A stretch of 57,158 nucleotides of DNA from Amycolatopsis pittospori (GCF_013870525.1 NZ_JACBXD010000051.1:1-57158), one strand, 5' to 3'; shown: positions 39,899-48,923, numbered from the stretch's first letter. A program made the numbers and translations. Notes: a model not told the origin generated them from the sequence alone.

Positions 39899-41242
39899 GT
39901 GACGCTCAGCGAGCTCCTGCCCAGCCTCGGTTGCGAGGCCGCCGACCATCTCGAACCCGGCGTCTGGCCCCGGAGCACCCGGCTCGGACCGGGCGGGGAA
40001 CTGTTGTTCGCCGGCGCGCCGGTGTCCCACCTCGCCGCGAGGTTCGGGACACCGGCGTACTTGCTCGACGAGGACGAGGTCCGGCAGAACGCCCGCACCT
40101 ACCGGCGGGCACTGCCGGACGCCGAAGTGGCGTACGCGAGCAAGGCGCTGTGCACCCGCGCCGTCCTGCGCTGGGTCGCCGAGGAAGGCCTCTCCCTCGA
40201 CACCTGCTCGGCAGGCGAGATCGCCGTGGCGCGGTCGGTCGGCTTCCCCGCCGAGCGGATCCTGCTGCACGGCAACGCGAAGACCCCCGAAGACCTCAAG
40301 GCCGCGCTGTCCTACGGCGTCCGCCGGATCGTGGTGGACTCGCTCGACGAGATCGAGCAGCTCGGCGCGCTCGCCACCGGCGCGCAGCAGGTGCTGATCC
40401 GCGTGACGCCGGACGTCGCGGCGGGCACGCACGCGGCGATCACCACCGGGACCGAAGGGCAGAAGTTCGGGTTCTCGCTGCGCGAAGAGGTCCGCGACAA
40501 CCTGGACCGCGCCGTCTCCGCCGTCCTCGCCCAGCCCGGTCTCCGCCTGGCCGGGCTGCACTGTCACATCGGCTCGCAGGTGTCGCGTGTGGACTTCTAC
40601 GAACTGGCCGCCCGCAAGATGATCGGCGTCCTCGTCCGGCTCCGGGAGACTCACGGCATCACCCTGCGTGAGCTGGACCTCGGCGGTGGCCACGCCGTTC
40701 GCTATCTGCCCGGCGACACCGGTTTCGACATCGACGGCTACGTGCGTCGCCTACGTGTCGCGCTCGCCTACGAATGCACCTCGCACGGCTTCCCGCTGCC
40801 GAAGCTGACGATCGAACCCGGCCGCGCGATCGTCGGCCCGGCCGGTATCACCGTGTACCGGGTCTGCGCGGTGAAACGCGGCTCGCGCACGTTCGTCGCC
40901 GTCGACGGCGGCATGAGCGACAACGCCCGCCCCGCGCTCTACGGGGCCGCGTACACCGCGCGGCTGGTCGGCAGGCGCAGCCGTGCGGCACGCCGGCCGA
41001 TGACGGTGGTCGGGCGGCACTGCGAATCGGGCGACGTCCTCGCCGACGGACTCGCACTGCCCGACGACGTCCACCCCGGCGATCTGCTCGCCGTGCCGTG
41101 CACGGGTGCCTATCACCACTCTCTCGCGTCGAACTACAACCTTGTCGGCAGGCCGCCCGTCGTCGGCGTCTCCCGGGGTACGGCGACCCTGCTCGTGAGG
41201 CGCGAAACCGAGGAGGACCTGCTGAAACGCGACCTCGGCTGA
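39899..41242 (+). CDS. Diaminopimelate decarboxylase-like PLP enzyme
   Basis: 447 residues, fold-type III. PLP Lys82 in VAYASKALC, then LDTCSAGEI, RVTPDVAAGTH, GLHCHIGSQVS (about 220-229), DLGGGHAV, EPGRAIVG and CESGD (about 376-380). This matches LysA-type decarboxylases that make lysine from meso-diaminopimelate. The chain begins with an extra 40-residue segment, common in actinobacteria. No other lysine gene is adjacent, so it could be a second, specialised copy. GGAGG is 5 nt before GTG 39899. Confidence 0.88.
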   Translation: MTLSELLPSLGCEAADHLEPGVWPRSTRLGPGGELLFAGAPVSHLAARFGTPAYLLDEDEVRQNARTYRRALPDAEVAYASKALCTRAVLRWVAEEGLSLDTCSAGEIAVARSVGFPAERILLHGNAKTPEDLKAALSYGVRRIVVDSLDEIEQLGALATGAQQVLIRVTPDVAAGTHAAITTGTEGQKFGFSLREEVRDNLDRAVSAVLAQPGLRLAGLHCHIGSQVSRVDFYELAARKMIGVLVRLRETHGITLRELDLGGGHAVRYLPGDTGFDIDGYVRRLRVALAYECTSHGFPLPKLTIEPGRAIVGPAGITVYRVCAVKRGSRTFVAVDGGMSDNARPALYGAAYTARLVGRRSRAARRPMTVVGRHCESGDVLADGLALPDDVHPGDLLAVPCTGAYHHSLASNYNLVGRPPVVGVSRGTATLLVRRETEEDLLKRDLG

Positions 41243-41410
41243 TCCGCCTTCCGAAAACCTCGGCGCATGCGCCTCCGCTCGGCAGAATCCTTCGCAAGGA
41301 ACCGTTGAGAAAGAGAATCGCGACAAACAACTTAACGGCGGTAGCATTCTGGACATTGATCGATACGCTGCGCGACAAGAATCGCATGCCGAAACAAAGG
41401 GAGGGACGGC

Positions 41411-41905
41411 ATGGGTGACGAACCACGCGCGCAGATGGAGCAGCGCACACCTAGAGGTTTGGACAATACCGATCGCACTCTGATCGCCCTGTTGCAAGTC
41501 GACGGGCGGGCTTCGTTCACGGCGCTCGCCAAGGCCGTCGGCCTGTCGGAGGGCGCCGTGCGGCAGCGCGTCCAACGGCTGCTGCGGGACGAGACGATGC
41601 AGATCGTCGCGGTCACGGATCCGACGAACGTCGGACTCGGCCGCCAGGCGATGGTCGGGATCAAGGTCCAAGGCGATCCACGAGCGGTCTCCGACCAGCT
41701 CACCGGATTGCCGGACGTCCATTACGTCGTTCTCACGGCCGGAACCTACGACCTGCTCGCCGAGGTCGCCTGCCGGGACGACGAACACCTCTTGAGTGTG
41801 CTGAATGACGACATCCGGCCCATCCCGGGTGTCATCAGCACCGAGACCTTTGTGTACCTGAAGCTCGCAAAGCAGACATATGCCTGGGGCAACCTGACCC
41901 GATAA
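41411..41905 (+). CDS. Lrp/AsnC family transcriptional regulator
   Basis: 164 residues. HTH ALLQVDGRASFTALAKAVGL and VRQRVQRLLRDE, then the RAM ligand/oligomerisation domain (VGIKVQG, VVLTAGTYDLLAEVACRDDEHLLSVL, PGVISTETFVYL). AAGGGAGGG precedes ATG 41411. Lrp proteins sense amino acids, and the decarboxylase upstream on the same strand is a plausible but unproven target. A long bidirectional hairpin follows. Confidence 0.92.
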   Translation: MGDEPRAQMEQRTPRGLDNTDRTLIALLQVDGRASFTALAKAVGLSEGAVRQRVQRLLRDETMQIVAVTDPTNVGLGRQAMVGIKVQGDPRAVSDQLTGLPDVHYVVLTAGTYDLLAEVACRDDEHLLSVLNDDIRPIPGVISTETFVYLKLAKQTYAWGNLTR

Positions 41906-41918
41906 CGCCCCCGGCCCA

Positions 41919-41975
41919 GTGACACGAACGGCCCGTTACTCGCGAAATTCGCGAGTAACGGGCCGTTCCTGTCAC
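41919..41975. terminator. Very long perfect hairpin between convergent genes
   Basis: Arms 41926-41946 and 41948-41968 (starting GAACGGCCCGTTACTCGCG) are 21-bp perfect, and GTGACA/TGTCAC at 41919-41924 and 41970-41975 extend them after a one-base gap. It separates the Lrp gene and helR on opposite strands. Confidence 0.75.
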
Positions 41976-41985
41976 GACGGGAAGG

Positions 41986-44190
41986 CTAGACGCAGCGCAG
42001 GTACGCGTCCGGGGTTCGCCGCCTGGCGTCGAGGCCGCGGAGCACCCGGGGCAACGGGCCGCGGTGCAGGACACCGAGCCGCTGCGTCGCCCGCGTCAGC
42101 GCGACGTACAGCTCCGCCTCCCCGCTGGGCCCTTCCGCGAGGATCCGCTCCGGCTCCACCACCAGGACGGCGTCGTACTCCAGCCCCTTGGCCGCGGACG
42201 GCGCGATCGCACCCGGTACCCCCGGCGGCCCGATGACCACCGAGGTCCCCTCGCGTCCCGATTCCTCGCGGACGAACTCCGCGATGGCGTCCTCGATGTC
42301 CACTTCGGACAGTTGACGCGCCCACGGCCTTACGCCACAGGAACGTACCGAATCCGGTGGCACCGCATCCGGCTCGAAGCTCGCGAGCAGCGAGGCCGCC
42401 ACCGTCATGATCTCCGACGGCGTCCGGTAGTTGACGGTCAGCTTCCGGTACACCCACCGGTCGGCGACGTACCGGGAGAGCATCACGTCCCACGACCGTG
42501 CGCCCGCCGGTGACCGGCGTTGCGCGAGATCCCCGACCACCGTGAACGACCGGCTGGGACAGCGCCGCATCAGTACCCGCCAGTCCATTTCGGACAGTTC
42601 CTGTGCCTCGTCGACCACGACGTGGCCGTAGGTCCATTCCCGGTCCGCGGCCGCGCGTTCGGCCAGATCCCGTTCATCGCGCTGGGCGAAACGGTCGGCC
42701 AGGTCCTCCGCCTTCAGCACGTCCGTCGGGCGGAGCGCGAACTCGTAGTCGTCGTGGTCCTCCTCGACCTCGATGAGTTCCAGGACGCGCTCCGCGTACT
42801 CCTTCTGCTCCAGCTGACGCCGTTCCTTCGCGAGGCGCTCGGCTGTGCGGTCCCAGCCGAGCAGCTCGACCGCCTCGTCCAGCAGCGGCACGTCCGACAC
42901 CGTCCACGCCGCCGCGTCCTCGCGGTACAGCGCCGGATCCGCCCCGGCCGCCTTCAGCCGCTCCGGAGAGGCGTAGAGGTCGGCGAGCAGCCGCTGCGGT
43001 GTCAGCACCGGCCACAACCGGTCGAGCACCGTGCCGAGCACCACGCTGCCTTCGAGGTCGCGCCGGACGTTCTTCAGCATCTCCGGGCGGGTGTTCTTGT
43101 CGTCCTTCGGCAGCCAGCCCTCACCGATCAGGTCGACCGCTCGCACGGTGAGCGCCGTGATCACCTCGCGTTCGAAGACGGCCTTCGCCTCGTTGTGCAG
43201 CAGGCCGGTGTCCCTGGCCACCCGCCTCGCGGCCGCCGCGACCTCGGCGTCGAACGGCACGGTGACGTCGTCGAGTTCGATCCGCTCCGGTTCCGCGGGC
43301 AGTTCCTGCCGGTCCGTCACCGCCGCCGCGAGCACGTCCAGGATCGCCAGCGCGCCCTTGAGCCGCTGGACCTCGGGCGCGTCCTCACGTTCGGCGTGCA
43401 GGCCGGCGACGAGGCCGCCAGGCGTCGCGAAGACGGCACTGGTCTCGCCGAGCGACGGCAGGACGCGGCCGATGTGGTCGAGGAAGCCGCTGCTCGGCCC
43501 GACCACGAGCACACCGCGGCGCTCCATCCGCTCCCGTTTCGTGTACAGCAGATAGGCCACCCGGTGCAGCGCGACCGCCGTCTTGCCGGTGCCCGGGCCG
43601 CCCTCGACGACCACCACCCCCGGATGCTCCAGGCGGATGATCTCGTCCTGCTCGGCCTGGATCGTCGCGACGATGTCCCGCATACCCTCGCCACGCGGCG
43701 CGTTGACCGCGGCCAGCAGCGCCGCGTCGCCCCGTTCCTCACCCCATTCCGGACGCCCGAAGACCTCGTCGGTGAAATCGAGCACCTTGCGGCCGAGCGT
43801 GCGGAACTGCCGCCGCCTCGACATTCCTTCCGGCGATGCACCCGTCGCGCAATAGAACGCGCGCGACGCCGGCGCCCGCCAATCCAGCACCAGCGGTTCG
43901 TAGTCGTTCTCGTCGTCGAAAAGGCCGATCCGGCCGACGTACGCCCGTTCTCCCGAAAGGGCGTCCAAACGGCCGAAACAAAGACCCTCGTCGGCGATCT
44001 TCAGCCGGGCCATCTCCCGGGCCTTGGCGCCGACGGAGACTTCCCGGTCCGAGAGCGCGAACCCTTCTCCCCGCAGTGCACCGGCATACGCCTCGTTCAC
44101 CCGTGCGCGTTCGGCGTCCAGCCGACCGTAGAGCGACGCGATGTACTCCCGTTCGGATCGCAATTCCTCGTCGTACCCCTGATTTGACAA
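41986..44190 (-). CDS. helR: HelD/HelR-type RNA polymerase recycling ATPase
   Basis: 734 residues, UvrD-like superfamily 1 motor of the actinobacterial HelD group. The N-terminal arm begins YDEELRSEREYIASLYGRLDAER. Walker A GGPGTGKT is at 197-204, Walker B VVVDEAQELSEMDW, and C-terminal motifs VNYRTPSEI and ELYVALTRATQRLGVL. Such proteins release RNA polymerase from DNA or from rifamycin. The symbol is used by similarity. TTG 44190 is chosen because it follows GAGGGG and gives the standard N-terminus. No rifamycin-associated element was found upstream. Contains two GTCC-N5-GGAC sites (42298, 42583). Confidence 0.85.
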   Translation of the reverse strand: MSNQGYDEELRSEREYIASLYGRLDAERARVNEAYAGALRGEGFALSDREVSVGAKAREMARLKIADEGLCFGRLDALSGERAYVGRIGLFDDENDYEPLVLDWRAPASRAFYCATGASPEGMSRRRQFRTLGRKVLDFTDEVFGRPEWGEERGDAALLAAVNAPRGEGMRDIVATIQAEQDEIIRLEHPGVVVVEGGPGTGKTAVALHRVAYLLYTKRERMERRGVLVVGPSSGFLDHIGRVLPSLGETSAVFATPGGLVAGLHAEREDAPEVQRLKGALAILDVLAAAVTDRQELPAEPERIELDDVTVPFDAEVAAAARRVARDTGLLHNEAKAVFEREVITALTVRAVDLIGEGWLPKDDKNTRPEMLKNVRRDLEGSVVLGTVLDRLWPVLTPQRLLADLYASPERLKAAGADPALYREDAAAWTVSDVPLLDEAVELLGWDRTAERLAKERRQLEQKEYAERVLELIEVEEDHDDYEFALRPTDVLKAEDLADRFAQRDERDLAERAAADREWTYGHVVVDEAQELSEMDWRVLMRRCPSRSFTVVGDLAQRRSPAGARSWDVMLSRYVADRWVYRKLTVNYRTPSEIMTVAASLLASFEPDAVPPDSVRSCGVRPWARQLSEVDIEDAIAEFVREESGREGTSVVIGPPGVPGAIAPSAAKGLEYDAVLVVEPERILAEGPSGEAELYVALTRATQRLGVLHRGPLPRVLRGLDARRRTPDAYLRCV

Positions 44191-44316
44191 GTTCCCCTCA
44201 CAGCGTTTAGACTGCTAACAGGTTCGGCGTAGTGATCAGGCATTTTCCTGATTGCACGCCGATTTTTTATTGTCCACCACCTGTCAAGGGGAACCCGGTA
44301 TTCCACCGGATACGAC

Positions 44317-44359
44317 CGTGCGCGATAATGGGGACGAAGATCCACCATTACCGCGCACG
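44317..44359. terminator. Hairpin after the phosphoesterase gene
   Basis: Stem CGTGCGCG and TAATGG paired with CCATTA and CGCGCACG, with one A/C mismatch, loop of 13 nt. It lies 11 bp beyond the phosphoesterase stop and upstream of the helR promoter region, which occupies 44191-44316. Confidence 0.6.
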
Positions 44360-44370
44360 ATCAGGGCGAC

Positions 44371-46185
44371 TCAACCGAGCATGAACTCGCGCGGATCCAG
44401 CGCCCTTCCCACCACGCGCACGTCACCCAGCCAGCCGTGGAAGGCCTGCTCGACGATCGAGTCGTAGGCGTAGGCACCGATCAGCCAAGGGCCACCGGGG
44501 TTCGCGATCCCCGACGCCGTCGTCTTCGGGTTCCGCAGCACCGGGCACCCGTCGACATACAACGTCGTCCGCCTGCCGTCGTTGACCGCGGCCACGTGGA
44601 TCCACTCCCGTAGCGCCAGTTCGTGGCTCCAGCAGGTGGAGATCCCGTTCTGGTTCACCGGGAACACCGCCCACTGGAACGCCGCACCGTCCGAAAGGGA
44701 CAGTGTCGCCGCGGGCTCGCCGGGATCGTCACCGGTCTTGCCCGCCTTGCCGCCGGAGCCCTGCCTGCCGAAGAGCGCGGCCCAGGAATGCTTGCCGTCC
44801 TTGAAATCCTCGGGCAGCTTCACGAACGCCTCGACCGTGTAACCGCGTGAGAACGTCTCCGCGTTCATCGGCGCGGAGTCCGCCGTGCGCAAGTACGCGC
44901 CGCGCGCCGGTTTCTTGCCGCCCTCGAACCGGAGACTCGACCTCGACGGCTGCCGCGAGGAGAACTCACCGGAGAACCGCAACGCCTCGTCGGGACCGCC
45001 GGGCAGGGTCACGCGGACCAGGTCGTTGCCCCGGCCGGACAGATCCCGGACACCGGAGACCGGCGCGCCGTCCCGCCCCTCGAACCGCCAGTACGCGACG
45101 GTTCCGCGGATCACCTGCCGCTCGGCGGGTCGGGCCGGCGGAACCGGGATCGGCGCGAACCCGGCGAACCTCGCGTCGAAGTCGACCTCCAGGCTGAAGT
45201 AGTCCGCCGGGCCGGTGCGCTCGATCTCCCGCCGCTGCAGCTCGTTCAGCCGCGGCGCCTGTCCGGCCAGCCACGGCGAGACGGTGCGGACGTCGATCAC
45301 GTTCCGTGCGAGGTCGAACCGGTAGAGCCGGATCATCGCGCTGCCGCCGTAGTAGCGGTCCTGGTAGTTCGTGATGTGCAGGTGGACGTCGTGGCCGGCC
45401 TTGTTCTTCTTCACCGCGCGGCCTGGCGGCCAGTAGTGCCCGTTGAGTGTCAGGAAGATCTGGTCGTTCCCGTCGATCAGTTCGTCCCACACCTTCTGCC
45501 CGAACTCGGACAGCTGCGCCTGACCGGCCTCGTCGGCCCACACCAGTTCGTGGATGGTCAGGATCGCCGGGAGACGCGGATACCGCTCGAGCACCGACCG
45601 CGCCCAGTCCAGCCCGCCCGCGGACGGCCGCCAGTCCAGCGCCAGCAGCAGCCATTCGCGGCCGCCCGCACGGAACACGTGATGGCTGTTGTAGCCGTCC
45701 GGGCTCGCGCCGCGGAAGGTCCGCGAACCCCGTTGCCGTTGCGGGCCGAACGCGTCGAGGTACGGCGTGCGGCCACGCTGGTCGTCGGTCGAGGACTCGA
45801 TGTCGTGGTTGCCCGCGAGCGTGCTGTACGGGAACCGGCGCCGGTCCAGGTGCTGGAAGGAACGGCTGATCTGGTCGAACTCGCCCTGCTGCCCGTTCTC
45901 GGTGAGGTCGCCCAGATGCGCGAGGAAGACGATGTTCTCGTCGCCGCCGGTGACGTACCGCAGCGTGGCGTCCAACGGCGCGGGGTCGCCGCGGTCGGCG
46001 TCGAAGAGGTACTGGGTGTCGGGCAGGACCGCGAGGGTGAAGCGGCCGTCTTCGGCGTCCGGGCCGTGATGGCCGAGGGTCGCCGAAGCCGCCGGGGCAC
46101 CGAGCGCGGGCAACGCGGACACCGCCGCACCGGCGCCGAGCAGGCCGGCGCCGCGCAGGAAGGTCCGTCTGGAGGAGTCGTTCAC
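44371..46185 (-). CDS. Tat-exported calcineurin-like phosphoesterase with C-terminal LamG-like domain
   Basis: 604 residues. Twin-arginine signal SRRTFLRG (5-12) followed by a hydrophobic stretch to ALGAPAASA. Metallophosphoesterase domain at about 48-300 with VLPDTQY, AHLGDLTENG, LAGNHDIE and TLNGHYW. C-terminal concanavalin/LamG-like domain at about 370-600 (VAYWRFEGRDGAP, GYTVEAFVKLPEDF, EWIHVAAVNDGRRTTLYVDG). Tat export suggests metal loading in the cytoplasm. Substrate is unknown; the LamG part probably binds glycan. Contains a GTCC-N5-GGAC site at 44689. Confidence 0.9.
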   Translation of the reverse strand: MNDSSRRTFLRGAGLLGAGAAVSALPALGAPAASATLGHHGPDAEDGRFTLAVLPDTQYLFDADRGDPAPLDATLRYVTGGDENIVFLAHLGDLTENGQQGEFDQISRSFQHLDRRRFPYSTLAGNHDIESSTDDQRGRTPYLDAFGPQRQRGSRTFRGASPDGYNSHHVFRAGGREWLLLALDWRPSAGGLDWARSVLERYPRLPAILTIHELVWADEAGQAQLSEFGQKVWDELIDGNDQIFLTLNGHYWPPGRAVKKNKAGHDVHLHITNYQDRYYGGSAMIRLYRFDLARNVIDVRTVSPWLAGQAPRLNELQRREIERTGPADYFSLEVDFDARFAGFAPIPVPPARPAERQVIRGTVAYWRFEGRDGAPVSGVRDLSGRGNDLVRVTLPGGPDEALRFSGEFSSRQPSRSSLRFEGGKKPARGAYLRTADSAPMNAETFSRGYTVEAFVKLPEDFKDGKHSWAALFGRQGSGGKAGKTGDDPGEPAATLSLSDGAAFQWAVFPVNQNGISTCWSHELALREWIHVAAVNDGRRTTLYVDGCPVLRNPKTTASGIANPGGPWLIGAYAYDSIVEQAFHGWLGDVRVVGRALDPREFMLG

Positions 46186-46262
46186 GGCCGAAACCTACGG
46201 TCGCGGAGGCAACGTGTCCCGAACCGCGGGTGAACACTTGCCCCGCTCGGTAACTTCGTCTC

Positions 46263-46823
46263 ATGGGGGAAACCGAAGCGCCCGTACGGGTCAAGCGGTG
46301 GCCGGTGCTCGCCGCCGTCGGTGTGGTGGTGGCCGCGGCCGCCTGGTGGATCGTGGACGAGATGCCGACGGTGGACGACGCCGTCGTGCGCGACGCGCTG
46401 CCGTCGATCGACGAGCACCTTCGAGGCAACACCTGGACCGGCGTACTCGCCGATTCCGGCCTGTCCGGCGTCCGCTGGGTGTGCACGCGGAAGGTGATCG
46501 AGACCCGGCCGGACGGTGACAGGGTCAAGGTCGGCCTGGTCGCGAACTGCGACGAGATCGCGCCGCAGGGCGGCGGGCTCGTCACGGGCAGCGGATTCCG
46601 GCAGCCGATGGTCTACCTCGTCGAACACGCCCGAGACGGCTACCGCGTGCTCGACCGGGAACTCGCGAAGGACGGTGCGGCCTACTCGCCGTCGGTCAAG
46701 GCGATGTTCTCGTGGATGGGCGCCCGGCGCGTACTCGACGGCCCGGGTCCGGACGACCCGGCGACGATCGCGCCCGCCGCGTTCGGCATGCCGGAGGGCA
46801 CTCCCGTCCGCGCCTGGCGCTAG
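46263..46823 (+). CDS. Membrane-anchored protein of unknown function
   Basis: 186 residues: short basic N-terminus (VRVKRWP), one TM helix at about 13-31 (VLAAVGVVVAAAAWWIV), then an extracytoplasmic alpha/beta domain with two Cys (VRWVCTRKV, LVANCDEIA) likely forming a disulfide. No family recognised. Divergent from the phosphoesterase gene. Its stop codon lies in the first copy of a 16-bp tandem repeat. Confidence 0.7.
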   Translation: MGETEAPVRVKRWPVLAAVGVVVAAAAWWIVDEMPTVDDAVVRDALPSIDEHLRGNTWTGVLADSGLSGVRWVCTRKVIETRPDGDRVKVGLVANCDEIAPQGGGLVTGSGFRQPMVYLVEHARDGYRVLDRELAKDGAAYSPSVKAMFSWMGARRVLDGPGPDDPATIAPAAFGMPEGTPVRAWR

Positions 46824-46865
46824 TCAGCGTCGTCGCTAGTCAGTGTCGTCGCTAGTCAGTGTCGT
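46818..46865. repeat. Three 16-bp tandem units carrying CTAG stops for both strands
   Basis: Units 46818-46833, 46834-46849 and 46850-46865, consensus CGCTAGTCAGTGTCGT (the first unit has C for T at one position). CTAG reads TAG on either strand. Unit 1 supplies the stop of the plus gene, unit 3 the stop of the convergent minus gene. Confidence 0.85.
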
Positions 46866-47325
46866 CGTCGTCGCGGACGATCCGTTTCGGTACGACGAAC
46901 CACATCACGACGAACAGCAGTCCCGACACCACGCCGAGGACCACCATCGCGGCCGGGCCGAAGACGACCTTCGCGATGAGCGCGACGGTCGTCGTGATCG
47001 CGGCGGCGAGGCAACCGAGTCCGATGAGGACGGACCGGTTGCCGACGGTGAGGATCCGCTCACGATTCCCGGTGCGGAACAGCAACCGGTGCCACGCGGC
47101 CGGCGCCGTCAGCAGCACCGTCGAGGTCACGGTGAGCAGGACCGCCGTCAGGTGAACGGACTTCTCGAAGCCGCTCGCCTCGTGGAACTCGTCGGTGAAG
47201 ACCACCGTGAGCAGGAAACCGAAGAGGATCTGGACCCCGGCTTGAGCGACCCGGAGCTCTTGCAGGAGCTCATTGACGTTGCGGGTCAGGCGTTCGTTCT
47301 TCGTCTCTCCGGTGTGCTCGACCAC
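46852..47325 (-). CDS. DUF6328 family membrane protein
   Basis: 157 residues. Begins with ETKNERLTRNVNELLQELRVAQ, the family's signature helix, then four TM helices (about 32-50, 62-82, 98-118, 122-145) and an acidic tail. GTG 47325 with GGAG 7 nt upstream is preferred to the ATG at 47367, which would overlap the transporter gene by nearly 100 bp. Function unknown. The stop is inside the 16-bp tandem repeat. Confidence 0.8.
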   Translation of the reverse strand: MVEHTGETKNERLTRNVNELLQELRVAQAGVQILFGFLLTVVFTDEFHEASGFEKSVHLTAVLLTVTSTVLLTAPAAWHRLLFRTGNRERILTVGNRSVLIGLGCLAAAITTTVALIAKVVFGPAAMVVLGVVSGLLFVVMWFVVPKRIVRDDDDTD

Positions 47326-48232
47326 TGGGCGGCTCCAAGACCATCGGTTGACGCCTGACTTTTTCATGCCAGCCGAGCGAAGTCACCGAGACGACCACGA
47401 CGGCGAGGCCCAGCCACTGGGTACCCGACAAATCGGCGTTCAAGCACAATACGCCGATAATCGCCGCCGTGACGGGAAAAGCCAGCTCCGCCAAGGTCGC
47501 CCTGGCCGCCGGGGTCGACCGCAGACCGAGGTAGTAGAGGCTCAACGCCAGCAAACCCGGTACCAGCGCGAGAAGTCCGAGTCCGAGCGCGTTGTCCCAG
47601 CCGACCGCGAACGCGCCGCCCTGGAACGCCACGATCCCCGCCGCGACCGGAAGGCCGACGGTGAACCGGAGCGTGGTCACCTCCTTCGGCGCGAGTTCGG
47701 TGGACAGCAACCGTCCGAGCACCGTGCCCGCCGCCCACAACGCGGCGGCCCCGATCGCGAGCAGCGCCGCCTTCGCCGCGGCGAGCTGGATGTTCAGCGG
47801 ATCCTTGAACGCCAGCAGCCAAGCGCCCAGCAGAGCCGGGATCGCGAAGAAGGCGTATCCGGCACGCACCCGCTCACTGAGGACGAAGAACGCCGCGAGG
47901 ACCGCGAACACCGGCTGGAGTTTCTGCAGCACCAACGGAGTCACCGGATCGCCCAGTTTGAAGGCGGCGGTGAACATCGCCGTCGCCAGCGCGGACGACC
48001 CGCCGCCGATCGCGAGCACGGCCAGCCATTCCCGCGGGCCGCACCGGCGCAGCGCCCGGAACGCGCCCGGGATGAGCGGGCTCAGCACGAGCACCACGAG
48101 CAGGTGCTCCCAGAAGACGACCGTGGCCGCCGGGAGCGCCTCGGCGAGCGGGAGACGCAGAAGTCCGTCGGTGCCCCAGAGCGCCGCGGCGACCGCGACC
48201 AGCCAGGTGCGATCCGGAGGGTTGGTGCTCAC
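47270..48232 (-). CDS. EamA/DMT-family transporter
   Basis: 320 residues with ten predicted TM helices and two EamA repeats (residues 10-140 and 155-285), for example WGTDGLLRLPLAEALPAATVVFWEHLL and SLYYLGLRSTPAARATLAELAFPV. Such proteins export metabolites or amino acids; the substrate is not predictable. GTG 48232 is taken as start; GTG 48253 is also possible. The C-terminal tail overlaps the DUF6328 gene by 56 bp, which suggests either real coupling or a recently extended tail. Confidence 0.85.
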   Translation of the reverse strand: MSTNPPDRTWLVAVAAALWGTDGLLRLPLAEALPAATVVFWEHLLVVLVLSPLIPGAFRALRRCGPREWLAVLAIGGGSSALATAMFTAAFKLGDPVTPLVLQKLQPVFAVLAAFFVLSERVRAGYAFFAIPALLGAWLLAFKDPLNIQLAAAKAALLAIGAAALWAAGTVLGRLLSTELAPKEVTTLRFTVGLPVAAGIVAFQGGAFAVGWDNALGLGLLALVPGLLALSLYYLGLRSTPAARATLAELAFPVTAAIIGVLCLNADLSGTQWLGLAVVVVSVTSLGWHEKVRRQPMVLEPPSGRAHRRDEERTPDPQRQ

Positions 48233-48371
48233 TTGACCCGCAATCCATGCCACACCACCGCCCGCAGGGACGGTATGGAAGGCACTTATAGTTCCATCGG
48301 TTTGAAATTCCTACACCCGTTCGAGTGGTCGTTCTGGCGGGACCGCCGTCGCGCAGGCTAGGCAGAAGGAC

Positions 48372-48923
48372 ATGCGCCCCGTCCCCGCACTCGCCCTCGC
48401 TCTGTCCGCCGCCGCCCTGGCCGTCACCGCCGGCTCCGCGTCGGCCGCCCCCACTCCCGGATCCCGGGTACACGTCATCACCGCCAAGAGCGGCCTTACC
48501 AGCTACAAACCGGAGTTGGTCCCACCCGGCGCCCGCGCGCACGTCTTCGGGCTCACCTCGAAGGCCTCCGGAACCTCGGTCGCGGTCCTCGTGACCGGTC
48601 TGCTGCCCGGCCGCGAATACGGCGCGCACGCGCATACGAACCCCTGTGGTGCCACCGGAGACCTCGCCGGCCCGCACTACCAGAACGTCGAAGACCCGGT
48701 GAAGCCGTCGGTGGATCCGGCCTATGCCAACCCCCGCAACGAGATCTGGCTGGACCTCACCGCCGACGCCACCGGCCGCGGCGTCGCCGTGTCCAAAGTG
48801 GACTGGACGTTCGGCGCGCGGCGGGCGAACTCGATCGTGATCCACGAAACGCATACGCACACCGACCCCGGCCACGCCGGGACCGCGGGAGCCCGGCTGG
48901 CCTGCGTGACCGTCGGGTTCTAG
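48372..48923 (+). CDS. Secreted Cu/Zn superoxide dismutase-like protein
   Basis: 183 residues. Signal peptide 1-25 (TAGSASAAP). SodC-like domain with GAHAHTNPCG, GPHYQN, VIHETHTHT and C-terminal ARLACVTVGF, supplying likely metal His ligands and the conserved disulfide. The loop between is atypical and one Zn-site Asp is not obvious, so activity is uncertain. ATG 48372. Contains a GTCC-N5-GGAC site (48791). Confidence 0.82.
   Translation: MRPVPALALALSAAALAVTAGSASAAPTPGSRVHVITAKSGLTSYKPELVPPGARAHVFGLTSKASGTSVAVLVTGLLPGREYGAHAHTNPCGATGDLAGPHYQNVEDPVKPSVDPAYANPRNEIWLDLTADATGRGVAVSKVDWTFGARRANSIVIHETHTHTDPGHAGTAGARLACVTVGF

Noticed and set aside
44191..44370. Rifamycin-associated element upstream of helR
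   Set aside because: No matching long dyad was found in this stretch, only a TTGACA-like -35 and a terminator hairpin.
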